Assembly (NCBI RefSeq): GCF_007858285.1 | Contig: NZ_VFIL01000012.1 | Location: forward strand, 62,001 to 126,000 | Direction of reading: 5' to 3' | Length of the DNA stretch: 64,000 nucleotides | From: Pseudomonas brenneri | Lineage (GTDB): Bacteria > Pseudomonadota > Gammaproteobacteria > Pseudomonadales > Pseudomonadaceae | In this document: positions 24,818-33,251 of the stretch, piece after piece | Position numbering within the stretch: position 1 is the first letter of the stretch | Layout of the letters: every line of letters starts with the position of its first letter | The notes under the pieces: generated by a model | Database searches by the model: none | The model's input: only the letters and a program-made list of their open reading frames with translations | What the model was told of the DNA's origin: nothing | Made by a program: the position numbers and the translations under genes

Positions 24818-25759
24818 GTGTCCAAGATGATGGTCTTTACGGGGAATGCTAACCCCGATCTGGCTCGGCGTGTTGTACGTCAGCTGCATATCCCTCTCGG
24901 TGACATCTCTGTCGGTAAGTTTTCCGACGGCGAAATTACAGCCGAGATCAATGAAAATGTCCGCGGTAAAGATGTTTTCATTATTCAGCCGACTTGCGCT
25001 CCGACCAACGATAACCTGATGGAACTCGTCGTGATGGCTGATGCCTTCCGCCGCTCCTCAGCGACTCGAATCACAGCTGTAATCCCTTACTTTGGTTATG
25101 CCCGTCAGGATCGCCGTCCGCGTTCCGCGCGTGTGGCTATCAGCGCGAAAGTCGTCGCTGACATGCTGACCGTGGTAGGTATCGACCGTGTTCTCACGGT
25201 TGACCTGCACGCTGACCAAATCCAGGGGTTCTTCGATATTCCGGTAGATAACATCTACGGCTCCCCCGTCCTGGTGGATGACATCGAAGACCAGCGCTTT
25301 GAAAACCTGATGATCGTGTCCCCGGACATTGGTGGCGTCGTGCGTGCACGGGCTGTTGCCAAGTCCCTGGGCGTGGACCTCGGGATCATCGACAAACGCC
25401 GTGAGAAAGCCAATCACTCTGAAGTGATGCATATCATCGGTGATGTCGAAGGGCGTACCTGTATTCTGGTCGATGACATGGTTGATACCGCCGGCACCTT
25501 GTGCCATGCGGCAAAAGCCTTGAAAGAGCACGGTGCAGCAAAAGTCTTCGCCTACTGCACACACCCTGTGCTGTCGGGCCGAGCGATCGAGAACATCGAG
25601 AACTCAATGCTGGACGAACTGGTGGTGACTAACACCATCCCGTTGTCCGCAGCTGCTCAAGCCTGTTCGCGTATCCGTCAACTGGATATCGCACCGGTTG
25701 TTGCCGAAGCGGTTCGCCGCATCAGCAATGAAGAATCGATCAGCGCGATGTTCCGCTAA
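24818..25759 (+). CDS. prs: Ribose-phosphate pyrophosphokinase
   Basis: The 313-aa enzyme makes PRPP from ribose 5-phosphate and ATP for nucleotide, NAD, His and Trp synthesis. It has MVFTGNANPDLARRV, the flexible loop YARQDRRPR, and the PRPP-binding motif CILVDDMVDTAGT. The start is GTG at 24818. An intrinsic terminator follows. Confidence 0.97.
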   Translation: MSKMMVFTGNANPDLARRVVRQLHIPLGDISVGKFSDGEITAEINENVRGKDVFIIQPTCAPTNDNLMELVVMADAFRRSSATRITAVIPYFGYARQDRRPRSARVAISAKVVADMLTVVGIDRVLTVDLHADQIQGFFDIPVDNIYGSPVLVDDIEDQRFENLMIVSPDIGGVVRARAVAKSLGVDLGIIDKRREKANHSEVMHIIGDVEGRTCILVDDMVDTAGTLCHAAKALKEHGAAKVFAYCTHPVLSGRAIENIENSMLDELVVTNTIPLSAAAQACSRIRQLDIAPVVAEAVRRISNEESISAMFR

Positions 25760-25795
25760 GGGTCAAACCTTCGCGGCATCAACCTGACGAAAAGC

Positions 25796-25832
25796 GCCCC
25801 GCCCCAGCATATTGTTGGGGCGGGGCTTTTTT
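25796..25832 (+). terminator. Intrinsic terminator of prs
   Basis: An 11-bp GC-rich stem (GCCCCGCCCCA with TGGGGCGGGGC) and a 9-base loop are followed by six T residues. Confidence 0.9.
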
Positions 25833-25897
25833 GCCCATATCGCCTTTAGCGCTGGTCGCAAACGCTGGGGCGAATGTGGTTATTTTGGAGATACAAC

Positions 25898-26494
25898 ATG
25901 AACGATTTTACTCTGAATGCTGAAGTGCGTTCCGACCTGGGGAAAGGTGCGAGCCGCCGCCTGCGTCGTCTCGCAAGCCTGGTTCCAGCTGTAGTTTACG
26001 GTGGCGAAAAAGCCCCTGAATCCATCAGCATGCTGGCTAAAGAAGTTGCCAAACTGCTCGAAAACGAAGCGGCCTACAGCCACGTTATCGAACTGAACGT
26101 TGGCGGCAAAAAGCAGAACGTTATCATCAAGGCCCTGCAGCGCCACCCGTCCAAGGGTCACGTACTGCACGCTGACTTTGTACGCGTAATCGCTGGTCAG
26201 AAACTGACCGCTATCGTTCCAGTCCACTTCGTTGGCGAAGCGGCTCCGATCAAGAAAGGCGGCGAGATCTCGCACGTGACTTCGGAAATCGAAGTTTCCT
26301 GCCTGCCGAAGGACCTGCCTGAGTTCATCGAAGTCGACCTGACCAACGCTGAAATCGGCGCGATCATCCACCTGTCCGACCTCAAGGCCCCTAAAGGCGT
26401 TGAGTTTGTTGCACTGGCTCACGGTGATGACAAAGCTGTTGCAAACGTACACGCTCCACGCGTTGCACCAGAAGCAGAAGACGCTGCAGAGTAA
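25898..26494 (+). CDS. rplY: 50S ribosomal protein L25 (Ctc form)
   Basis: The 198-aa protein has an N-terminal L25 domain that binds 5S rRNA (residues 1 to about 92, LNAEVRSDLGKGASRRLRR) and a C-terminal TL5/Ctc beta domain (HVTSEIEVSCLPKDLPEFIEVD). The ATG at 25898 follows TTTGGAG. A GTG 24 bp upstream is less likely. The gene is clustered with prs and pth, as usual. Confidence 0.96.
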   Translation: MNDFTLNAEVRSDLGKGASRRLRRLASLVPAVVYGGEKAPESISMLAKEVAKLLENEAAYSHVIELNVGGKKQNVIIKALQRHPSKGHVLHADFVRVIAGQKLTAIVPVHFVGEAAPIKKGGEISHVTSEIEVSCLPKDLPEFIEVDLTNAEIGAIIHLSDLKAPKGVEFVALAHGDDKAVANVHAPRVAPEAEDAAE

Positions 26495-26662
26495 TTCACT
26501 CTGTAATGTCGGAGCTTGAGGAAACATCGCGGACCGAAACGTAGCGAGAAAGCGGGCGATAACGCGAAGTTTATCTCTGGATAAGTGAGCTCCTGCCGTC
26601 CACTTTCGCCGCAACGAGGTTGCGGCGATGTTATCCACAACTCCAAAGGAAGGGCCCCTGTC

Positions 26663-27247
26663 GTGACTGCCATCAAACTGATCGTTGGCCTGGGAAATCC
26701 AGGCGCCGAATACGAACAGACCCGGCATAACGCGGGGGCCCTTTTTGTTGAGCGCATCGCCCACGCCCAAGGCATCAATCTTGTGGCCGATCGCAAATAT
26801 TTTGGCCTGACCGGACGCTTCTCGCATCAGGGTCAGGATGTTCGTCTATTGATTCCCACCACCTACATGAACCGCAGCGGCCAGGCTGTCGCGGCGCTTG
26901 CGGGCTTCTTCCGGATCAAACCCGAAGAAATCCTGGTGGCCCATGACGAACTGGACCTACCACCCGGCGTTGCCAAGCTCAAGCAAGGCGGCGGCCATGG
27001 CGGTCATAATGGCCTGCGCGACATCATCGCGCAGTTGGGCAATCAGAATACCTTTTACCGCCTGCGGCTCGGCATTGGCCACCCAGGCGTTGCCAGTATG
27101 GTTTCAAATTTCGTCCTGGGTCGTGCGCCACGCGCCGAACAGGAAAAACTCGATGCAAGCATCGATTTTGCCCTCGGCGTGCTGCCGGATATCTTCGCCG
27201 GTGAATGGAACCGCGCGATGAAAAACCTGCACAGCCAGAAGGCCTGA
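26663..27247 (+). CDS. pth: Peptidyl-tRNA hydrolase
   Basis: The 194-aa enzyme frees tRNA from dropped-off peptidyl-tRNA. It has LIVGLGNPGAEYEQTRHNAG with the catalytic His22 (counting from the GTG start), TYMNRSG and VAHDELDLPPGVAKLKQGGGHGGHNGLRD. The start is GTG at 26663 behind AAAGGAAGGG. About 170 bp separates it from rplY without a visible gene. Confidence 0.96.
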   Translation: MTAIKLIVGLGNPGAEYEQTRHNAGALFVERIAHAQGINLVADRKYFGLTGRFSHQGQDVRLLIPTTYMNRSGQAVAALAGFFRIKPEEILVAHDELDLPPGVAKLKQGGGHGGHNGLRDIIAQLGNQNTFYRLRLGIGHPGVASMVSNFVLGRAPRAEQEKLDASIDFALGVLPDIFAGEWNRAMKNLHSQKA

Positions 27248-27269
27248 CTTTTTTCCGAGGGGAAACACC

Positions 27270-28370
27270 ATGGGATTCAATTGCGGCATCGTCGGCCTAC
27301 CTAACGTCGGCAAGTCCACCCTGTTCAACGCCCTGACCAAGTCCGGTATTGCGGCGGAGAACTTCCCCTTCTGCACCATCGAGCCCAACACCGGTATCGT
27401 GCCGATGCCCGATCCGCGCCTGGACGCACTGGCGGCCATCGTCAATCCCAAGCGCATCCTGCCGACCACCATGGAATTCGTCGACATCGCAGGCCTGGTA
27501 GCCGGTGCGTCGAAAGGTGAAGGCCTGGGCAACAAGTTCCTCGCCAACATCCGTGAGACCGATGCCATCGCTCATGTAGTCCGCTGCTTTGAAGACGAGA
27601 ACGTGATTCACGTCTCCAACAGCGTCGACCCAAAGCGCGACATCGAAATCATCGACCTGGAACTGATCTTCGCCGACCTCGACAGCTGCGAGAAGCAACT
27701 GCAAAAGGTCACGCGCAACGCCAAGGGCGGCGACAAGGACGCAGTGGTCCAGAAGGCCCTGCTGGAGCAGTTGATCGCGCACTTCACCCTGGGCAAGCCT
27801 GCACGCAGCCTGATGAAGAACATGAGCATCGACGAAAAAGCCGTGATCAAGGGCTTCCACCTGCTGACCACCAAGCCTGTGATGTACATCGCCAACGTGG
27901 CTGAAGACGGTTTCGAGAACAACCCGCTGCTCGACGTGGTCATGGCCATTGCCGAAGAAGAAGGCGCGATGGTTGTACCGGTGTGCAACAAGATCGAAGC
28001 GGAAATCGCTGAGCTCGATGACGGCGAAGAGAAGGACATGTTCCTTGAGGCCCTGGGCCTGGAAGAACCCGGCCTGAACCGTGTGATCCGTGCGGGTTAC
28101 GAAATGCTGCACCTGCAGACCTACTTCACCGCGGGTGTCGAAGAAGTGCGTGCCTGGACCGTCAAGGTCGGCGCCACCGCGCCACAGGCTGCCGGCGTGA
28201 TCCACACCGACTTCGAAAAAGGCTTTATCCGGGCCGAAGTGATCGCCTACAACGACTTTATCCAGTTCAAGGGTGAAGCTGGGGCCAAGGAAGCCGGTAA
28301 GTGGCGTTTGGAAGGCAAGGAATATATCGTCAAGGATGGCGATGTGATGCACTTCCGTTTCAACGTGTAA
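27270..28370 (+). CDS. ychF: Redox-regulated P-loop ATPase YchF (Obg family)
   Basis: The 366-aa protein has the P-loop GLPNVGKSTLFNALT, the DIAGLVAGASKGEGLGNKFL switch region, NIRETDAIAHVVRCFED, a coiled-coil insert and a C-terminal TGS domain (residues about 280-364). YchF binds ATP rather than GTP and interacts with the ribosome. It follows pth by 22 bp and ends at a strong terminator. It is the last conserved core gene before the type III cluster. Confidence 0.95.
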   Translation: MGFNCGIVGLPNVGKSTLFNALTKSGIAAENFPFCTIEPNTGIVPMPDPRLDALAAIVNPKRILPTTMEFVDIAGLVAGASKGEGLGNKFLANIRETDAIAHVVRCFEDENVIHVSNSVDPKRDIEIIDLELIFADLDSCEKQLQKVTRNAKGGDKDAVVQKALLEQLIAHFTLGKPARSLMKNMSIDEKAVIKGFHLLTTKPVMYIANVAEDGFENNPLLDVVMAIAEEEGAMVVPVCNKIEAEIAELDDGEEKDMFLEALGLEEPGLNRVIRAGYEMLHLQTYFTAGVEEVRAWTVKVGATAPQAAGVIHTDFEKGFIRAEVIAYNDFIQFKGEAGAKEAGKWRLEGKEYIVKDGDVMHFRFNV

Positions 28371-28397
28371 AGTTCAACTCGCGACGTCTGTCGCCCA

Positions 28398-28426
28398 AAA
28401 AGCCGATGCCCTGCATCGGCTTTTTT
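28398..28426 (+). terminator. Intrinsic terminator of ychF
   Basis: An 8-bp stem (GCCGATGC with GCATCGGC), a 3-base loop and six T residues lie 30 bp after the ychF stop. Confidence 0.92.
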
Positions 28427-28772
28427 GTGGGTGTTCCAACGGTTAGAACACTCGATGAAACATTAAGAAACCGTTAAGTTTTTAAAAAAACACAGGCAAG
28501 AAACTATAAAACAAACACTACAAGCCTACGTCCCGCATCATTAATAATATTCACAAAGTTTTTAGGACTCATCCTACACGGAAGTGTAAATACCACTCCT
28601 ACAGAAACTTGAATATAGTTCAAGTTTAAGCTTCTCAAACATCTCAAGTAAAACAAGGACCAGCCCCAGCATCCTTTCGCGATGACAACCTGGATAATTT
28701 CCGGTCTACTGGCCGATATCACTAGCTAATTCAAATAATAGCGAGCGACAACTCTATTGGAGTAATAGCAAC
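28427..28772. other. AT-rich non-coding boundary before the type III cluster
   Basis: About 345 bp of clearly AT-rich sequence has no convincing reading frame. It contains a small hairpin (CTTGAA/TTCAAG at 28609-28625). No hrp box or sigma-54 site was found. It must contain the promoter of the HrpS-like gene, and its low GC marks the left edge of the secretion cluster. Confidence 0.6.
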
Positions 28773-29696
28773 ATGTCGGCCTCCTATCAGAATGAAATTG
28801 AAACAGATACACCGTTCAACGAATGCCCAGACATAGAAACAACCATCATTAACACCGCCCCGCTCAACATCGACATTCTGTTACTCGGGGAAACAGGTAC
28901 CGGCAAGGACACCTTGGCGCAACGTGTTCATTGCCTATCAAGGCGACGAGGCAATTTCGTCGCGGTCAACTGTGCCGCGATACCGGAGAGCCTTGCCGAG
29001 AGCCAACTGTTCGGCGTCAACAGCGGCGCCTACACCGGGGCCATGCAGTCACGTGCAGGTTCTGTCGAAGCTGCGCACCTGGGCACCTTGTATCTGGACG
29101 AAATAGACAGCATGCCGCTCCCTCTGCAAGCCAAGTTGCTGCGGGTACTGGAGTCCCGAGGGGTCGAACGCTTGGGCTCGACGCGGTTTATCCCCGTAGA
29201 CATGCGAGTGATCGCGTCTGCCCAGCAATCCTTGCATGAGATGGTCGAGCAAGGCGCCTTCAGGCGCGATCTGTACTTTCGCCTGAACGTCGTCAATATC
29301 AACCTCCCGCCACTGCGCGAGCAACGAGAGCGCATCATCCCTCTGTTCTTGAAAATGATCCGCCAGGAGGCCGACTACTTCAAATGCCCTGTGCCCATCC
29401 CTGCCAGCGCCCTGCTTTCGCAACTGCTGTGTCATCCCTGGCCGGGGAACGTGCGCGAACTGCGTTCGACAGCCAAGCGTTTCGTCCTGGGGCTCCCTCC
29501 TCTCTCTGTACCTGTAACAGAGCGCCAAGAGATGGAAATACCTCTCAAGGAACGACTACAGCAAATCGAGAAATCGCTGATTGAAGCGTCGCTGAACCGT
29601 CATGCCCACAACGTAGACGTCGTAGCCGTTGAGTTAGGTGTTGCCAAGCGCACGCTCTATTACCGGATGAAGCAATTGGCAATATCACTGACCTGA
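28773..29696 (+). CDS. HrpS-like sigma-54 activator of the type III cluster
   Basis: The 307-aa enhancer-binding protein has no receiver domain. The AAA+ domain begins almost at once, with Walker A GETGTGKDTLA, loop 1 GAYTGA in place of GAFTGA, Walker B LYLDEIDS and sensor II WPGNVREL. A Fis-type helix-turn-helix ends the protein (VVAVELGVAKRTLYYRMKQL). These are the traits of HrpR/HrpS, which activate the sigma-54 promoter of hrpL. P. syringae uses an HrpR-HrpS pair. Only one gene is present here, so a homo-oligomer is inferred. Confidence 0.92.
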   Translation: MSASYQNEIETDTPFNECPDIETTIINTAPLNIDILLLGETGTGKDTLAQRVHCLSRRRGNFVAVNCAAIPESLAESQLFGVNSGAYTGAMQSRAGSVEAAHLGTLYLDEIDSMPLPLQAKLLRVLESRGVERLGSTRFIPVDMRVIASAQQSLHEMVEQGAFRRDLYFRLNVVNINLPPLREQRERIIPLFLKMIRQEADYFKCPVPIPASALLSQLLCHPWPGNVRELRSTAKRFVLGLPPLSVPVTERQEMEIPLKERLQQIEKSLIEASLNRHAHNVDVVAVELGVAKRTLYYRMKQLAISLT

Positions 29697-29767
29697 GTAC
29701 ATTCCACCCCCACCAGCAACGCTCTGAAATAATTACACTTTTTGAAACATACCCCTCAGGTGCATTT

Positions 29768-29795
29768 GGAACGCATACATTTCCTGAGCCACATA
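29768..29795 (+). promoter_or_regulatory. hrp box before the pilin-hrpB-hrcJ unit
   Basis: GGAACG-N15-CCACATA matches the HrpL consensus GGAACC-N15/16-CCACNNA with one change (G for the last C of the -35 motif). It lies 92 bp before the small pilin candidate. Confidence 0.8.
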
Positions 29796-29886
29796 AATTG
29801 TGGAACAGCGAAATTGGATGTGACACACCCATATCTCAGTATCGCTTAAGTCCGGTGAGATTAACGTCAAGTACGGAGTAAAAAAT

Positions 29887-30087
29887 ATGAGTATTGGTTC
29901 AATTGGCTCTTCCGGTTCTAGCCCTTTCGGTAGCGGCGCTGGTGGCATGAGTGCAGAACAGGCGGACGCAGGCATTGAAGCGGCAGAAGCAAAAAAGAGG
30001 GCGGATGGTGTAAAAAACGCATGGAAAACTGCGGAAAACCAAAATACCACGGGTATAAAAACAGCCTCTGATGCACTCCGTTTGTAA
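29887..30087 (+). CDS. Small secreted-type protein, candidate Hrp pilin (HrpA position)
   Basis: The 66-aa product begins with a glycine/serine-rich stretch (SIGSIGSSGSSPFGSGAGGM) and continues as an amphipathic, alanine-rich helix ending TASDALRL. It has no signal peptide or cysteine. It is the first gene after an hrp box and precedes hrpB, where P. syringae has hrpA, and small size and poor conservation are typical of Hrp pilins. No sequence motif proves it, so the assignment is positional. A secreted regulator is the alternative. Confidence 0.55.
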   Translation: MSIGSIGSSGSSPFGSGAGGMSAEQADAGIEAAEAKKRADGVKNAWKTAENQNTTGIKTASDALRL

Positions 30088-30103
30088 TCAAGTCTAGCAC
30101 CCC

Positions 30104-30134
30104 GACCTTCCCGGAATTCAGTAGCGGGAAGGTC
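30104..30134 (+). promoter_or_regulatory. Intercistronic hairpin after the pilin candidate
   Basis: GACCTTCCCG and CGGGAAGGTC form a perfect 10-bp stem with an 11-base loop and no T run. In this position it could stabilise the short upstream message or reduce read-through into hrpB, giving more pilin than basal-body protein. The role is inferred. Confidence 0.6.
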
Positions 30135-30201
30135 ACTTCACCGCCTCATCAATAATAAGAAGCACGTCCCCAACCCTAAGTATTTATGTAAAAGGCGCCA
30201 T

Positions 30202-30567
30202 ATGTTTATAGGAAGAGTACGTTCTGTCGAACATGATGATCTCAATGGCTCCTCTAGCGCACAGGAATCATCAATCTCTCGCACCGACGTCAACTATTTT
30301 GCCTCACTCATGGACCCGTCGGCATTTGCCAGTGCGGCGCCAAGTTACACTACGCCACAGAGCATGCTTTCCGACGCATCAGGCAAATTGGCTTCCGTGA
30401 CCCAGCGCATGACCAAAAGCCTGCGCGCCTTGAGCGGCGACAATAAGTTTGACGAAGCGCGAAAATATCCGGACCAACTTTCCGATACGTTATTGCTGAC
30501 GCACATTCTCGTTAAGAGTGTCGGTAAGACCGCACAATGCATCGATAAAATCAGCAACCTTCAGTAG
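30202..30567 (+). CDS. hrpB: HrpB-like inner rod protein (SctI)
   Basis: The 121-aa protein is serine-rich at the start and alpha-helical at the end (SDTLLLTHILVKSVGKTAQCIDKISNL), the pattern of type III inner rod proteins such as HrpB. It sits directly upstream of hrcJ, as hrpB does in P. syringae. The length is within a few residues of P. syringae HrpB. Identification depends on context plus the C-terminal helix. Confidence 0.75.
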   Translation: MFIGRVRSVEHDDLNGSSSAQESSISRTDVNYFASLMDPSAFASAAPSYTTPQSMLSDASGKLASVTQRMTKSLRALSGDNKFDEARKYPDQLSDTLLLTHILVKSVGKTAQCIDKISNLQ

Positions 30568-30573
30568 ATAACA

Positions 30574-31383
30574 ATGACTCGCTTTCTGCGTATTATATTA
30601 ACTCTATCGTTGTCATTCATGCTGCATGCCTGTAGTGAGCGTGTCGAACTTCATCGTCAACTTTCCGAGCAGGAGGCCAATGAGGTCATCGCCGAGTTGG
30701 CAGACAAACACATACGCGCCAGCAAAGTTCCGGCCAAAGACGGTGTTGTGGTTGTGGTCAACGCATCCGATATCGGGCGTGCCGTACGCACCCTGGACGC
30801 CGTCGGACTGCCCAAGGCAGCCCGCGCCACCCTGGGCGACACCTTTCGCAAGGAAGGCGTCATCTCGACCCCGCTTGAGGAGCGAGCGCGCTACATCTAT
30901 GCCTTGTCCCAGGAACTGGAAACAACGTTATCGAACATCGACGGCGTGATCGTCGCCCGAGTCCACGTCGTGCTGCCCGAGCGTGTGGCACCGGGCGAAC
31001 CGGTACAATCCGCCTCCGCCTCCGTGTTCATCAAGCACGATCCTCGGCTTGACCCCGACAACATCCAGGCCCGTGTTCGCCGGATGGTCGCCAGCAGCAT
31101 TCCAGGGATGACCAACGCCGTCGAAAACCCGCAAAAATTAACGGTGGTATTCGTCCCGGCGACAGCCTATCTGGAGCAGCAACGCCTGGCCTATTTCGGT
31201 CCGTTCCTGGTGCCGGGAGATGACATTGGTTTTTGGCGGGCCAGTGTCAGTTTCACAATGATCATTTTAGTGCTGCTCATTATAGCCGTAACGTTCTGGC
31301 GGATCAGAGGACAGCGAGCGCTGCCGCATGCCCAATCGGCCGGCCCATCCCCTGATGCGCCAATCCACCCGTACGATGAGTAA
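30574..31383 (+). CDS. hrcJ: HrcJ, type III inner-membrane ring lipoprotein (SctJ)
   Basis: The 269-aa protein has a lipoprotein signal with lipidated Cys20 (LSFMLHAC), the YscJ/FliF ring-building domains (LYRQLSEQEANEVIAEL-like start, ARVHVVLPER, ASVFIKHDP) and a C-terminal transmembrane segment (residues about 225-245, FTMIILVLLIIAVTFW). It forms the inner-membrane ring together with HrpQ. The end overlaps hrpD by 8 bp. Confidence 0.94.
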   Translation: MTRFLRIILTLSLSFMLHACSERVELHRQLSEQEANEVIAELADKHIRASKVPAKDGVVVVVNASDIGRAVRTLDAVGLPKAARATLGDTFRKEGVISTPLEERARYIYALSQELETTLSNIDGVIVARVHVVLPERVAPGEPVQSASASVFIKHDPRLDPDNIQARVRRMVASSIPGMTNAVENPQKLTVVFVPATAYLEQQRLAYFGPFLVPGDDIGFWRASVSFTMIILVLLIIAVTFWRIRGQRALPHAQSAGPSPDAPIHPYDE

Positions 31384-31933
31384 CCTGGCATGGGTCCAGT
31401 GGTGGGCAACACCCTGGCTGTATTCGAGCGAAGACTGGCGAACGGTTGATGAACACGCTGCGCTGAGTATGCTTTATCACAGTCGACACTTACGGGTGGG
31501 CAAAATCTACGGCGTCGCCCCCTGCCTGCCTCCAACGCCTCAGCCCACACTGCTTCAACTGGCTCTCGCATCGCCAGACCAACTTGACCTGGTACTTGCA
31601 TTGATCGACAGCACGTGTCGCCCGACCTATGCCAGTGCATTAAATGAAAACCTCCAGCAGTGGTGCAACAGACTCTCCAAGGCATTGCCCCCGGATATGC
31701 TGCTGCCCGATGACGACCCCTTGCAGTTGCTACGTACCTGGGTCAACCCTGCCACCTGGCAACGCATCAGATTGAGATTCCCTCGACGGCGCGTTCTGGA
31801 CCTGGAGAAAAAAAGCCTTGCGCTCGGAGACTCGTATAGCCGCCTCGATACCCTATGGCACGCCGTAGTCTGGCGTATTGCGACGATCAACAGCGACGGT
31901 AAAGCGCCTTACGCCAAGGACCATGGAGACTGA
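31376..31933 (+). CDS. hrpD: HrpD-like protein (SctK position)
   Basis: The 185-aa product lies between hrcJ and hrpE, as hrpD does in P. syringae. The start (MSNLAWVQWWATPWLYSSED) is tryptophan-rich, and the C terminus includes LDTLWHAVVWRIA. SctK proteins help to recruit the cytoplasmic sorting platform. The family is poorly conserved, so the call rests mainly on position. The ATG at 31376 overlaps the hrcJ end and is preferred over an upstream start in the same frame. Confidence 0.75.
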   Translation: MSNLAWVQWWATPWLYSSEDWRTVDEHAALSMLYHSRHLRVGKIYGVAPCLPPTPQPTLLQLALASPDQLDLVLALIDSTCRPTYASALNENLQQWCNRLSKALPPDMLLPDDDPLQLLRTWVNPATWQRIRLRFPRRRVLDLEKKSLALGDSYSRLDTLWHAVVWRIATINSDGKAPYAKDHGD

Positions 31934-31937
31934 AACG

Positions 31938-32528
31938 ATGTTTTGCCGACATAAAATCGACTTGCCCAAAGGCACCGGTCCCTTTCCCGAAACCCTGATC
32001 CCCCGCGAAACACTGGCAGGTTACACACAGGCCAATCATGCTTTGGAGCACGCAAAGGCCCAGGCCAGACAATTGCTGAAGCTGGCAGAAAAGCAGCGTG
32101 AAAAACTTCTGGAAAACGCCGGCCTTGAAATCTGGCGACGTGCCGATGCCCAGTTCAAGCGCTGGGAAGTCGAACGCCAGGCAATGTACGACAACCTTGA
32201 GCGCTATGCCTCCTCAATCGCCAACCAGGCGATTCATCTCCTGCTGGAAGAGACTCCCCCGCCACAACGCATGGAAGCCCTGCTCAAACAACTGATGGCC
32301 AGCCAGATGCCAGTGGTCAAGGCGACATTGCTGTGCCATCCACTTGAGCAGGAGGCCGCCCGACAGTATCTCGCCGTCCACAATAATACGCTCTGGGTAC
32401 TACGCGCCGACGACACAATCAAACCCCAGACACTGCTATTACAGACCGAAGAGGGGGACTTCTGTATTGATTGGGCCGCTATGCATGGCACCTTTCTAGA
32501 CCAAAGCAAAAAGCGGGTGGACGACTGA
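31938..32528 (+). CDS. hrpE: HrpE/HrcL-like stator protein (SctL)
   Basis: The 196-aa protein has a long N-terminal coiled-coil (residues about 35-90, EHAKAQARQLLKLAEKQREKLLENA) typical of the FliH/SctL family, which links the ATPase HrcN to the C-ring protein HrcQ and holds the ATPase in check. The start at 31938 has GGAG at the proper distance. An ATG five codons upstream is possible. It is the last gene of the first unit. Confidence 0.85.
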   Translation: MFCRHKIDLPKGTGPFPETLIPRETLAGYTQANHALEHAKAQARQLLKLAEKQREKLLENAGLEIWRRADAQFKRWEVERQAMYDNLERYASSIANQAIHLLLEETPPPQRMEALLKQLMASQMPVVKATLLCHPLEQEAARQYLAVHNNTLWVLRADDTIKPQTLLLQTEEGDFCIDWAAMHGTFLDQSKKRVDD

Positions 32529-32571
32529 TTTTTAAACACGCACATGCCCCCTCAAATAAACTGCTACACAT

Positions 32572-32599
32572 GGAACCAATTCGAAATACAAACCACAGA
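32572..32599 (+). promoter_or_regulatory. hrp box before hrpF
   Basis: GGAACC-N15-CCACAGA is a perfect match to the HrpL promoter consensus, 26 bp before the hrpF ATG. It shows that hrpF-hrpV form a separate HrpL-dependent unit. Confidence 0.92.
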
Positions 32600-32624
32600 G
32601 AGGAAACACAAAAGGAGCAAAGCC

Positions 32625-32843
32625 ATGAGCTACTACGAAGGTTACAGAGAGCGGCTTCTAAGCGATGCGAAGCGCAGCAAACGCGATGTCTACGACTTGA
32701 TGGAAGAAAACTCTGGATCTGAGGAGGATATGGCTTTGTTCTATGAACTCTTGATGACTAATCGTAAGTCCGAATATGTTTTCACTGAACATATCAGAGC
32801 AAGGCATATGCTACTGAAGTCTGGCCTGGACAGCGGACAATAA
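32625..32843 (+). CDS. hrpF: HrpF-like small protein
   Basis: The 72-aa hydrophilic, helical protein begins MSYYEGYRERLLSDAKRSKR. It is the first gene after a perfect hrp box and immediately upstream of hrpG-hrcC, the order of the P. syringae hrpC operon. HrpF proteins are thought to assist pilus subunit export. AAAGGAG lies 8 bp before the ATG. Sequence similarity is limited, and context carries the call. Confidence 0.75.
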   Translation: MSYYEGYRERLLSDAKRSKRDVYDLMEENSGSEEDMALFYELLMTNRKSEYVFTEHIRARHMLLKSGLDSGQ

Positions 32844-32844
32844 A

Positions 32845-33237
32845 TTGAAGGCACTACTTAGCAACTGGTTGAATAACCGCACCGAAGAACTAACACTCAT
32901 CGAAAACAATGACGAAATAATCTTGCGTCATTGTTCTAACACCTTGTTATTGCAGGTCCAACTGACTCCAGACCGACCTGATAAATCACACCTCAGAACC
33001 TGGATGCGCCTGGGTAACGCAAGTCTGAGTCACTTTCAGGGCGCACTCGCCCAGGCGCCTGCAACAGGTGCGCTCTGGTTGACTCAGTGTCTACAGGAAA
33101 ACGCCGGCGAGAAGCATCTGCTGGACAGTCTCGAAGCCCTGCTCAACCAGCGCGATACCTGGCGCGCAATGATCACACGCCTTGCAAAACCGGCCCAACG
33201 GTTCCAACCCACGTCACTCCGCTCGCTGCCGCACTAA
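32845..33237 (+). CDS. hrpG: HrpG-like protein (chaperone-like, HrpV antagonist)
   Basis: The 130-aa product appears to start at TTG 32845, one base after the hrpF stop, because no ATG occurs near the beginning of the frame. Translation is probably coupled. It lies between hrpF and hrcC like P. syringae hrpG, a chaperone-like protein that relieves HrpV repression of HrpS. Features are an acidic N-terminal half and a helical end (LLDSLEALLNQRDTWRAMI). Confidence 0.75.
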   Translation: MKALLSNWLNNRTEELTLIENNDEIILRHCSNTLLLQVQLTPDRPDKSHLRTWMRLGNASLSHFQGALAQAPATGALWLTQCLQENAGEKHLLDSLEALLNQRDTWRAMITRLAKPAQRFQPTSLRSLPH

Positions 33238-33251
33238 TCAGAGAACGCCCA

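Noticed and set aside
29808..29835. A second hrp box just after the one at 29768
   Set aside because: GGAACA is followed at the right distances only by ACACACC or ACACCCA, giving two mismatches. The upstream site is much better.
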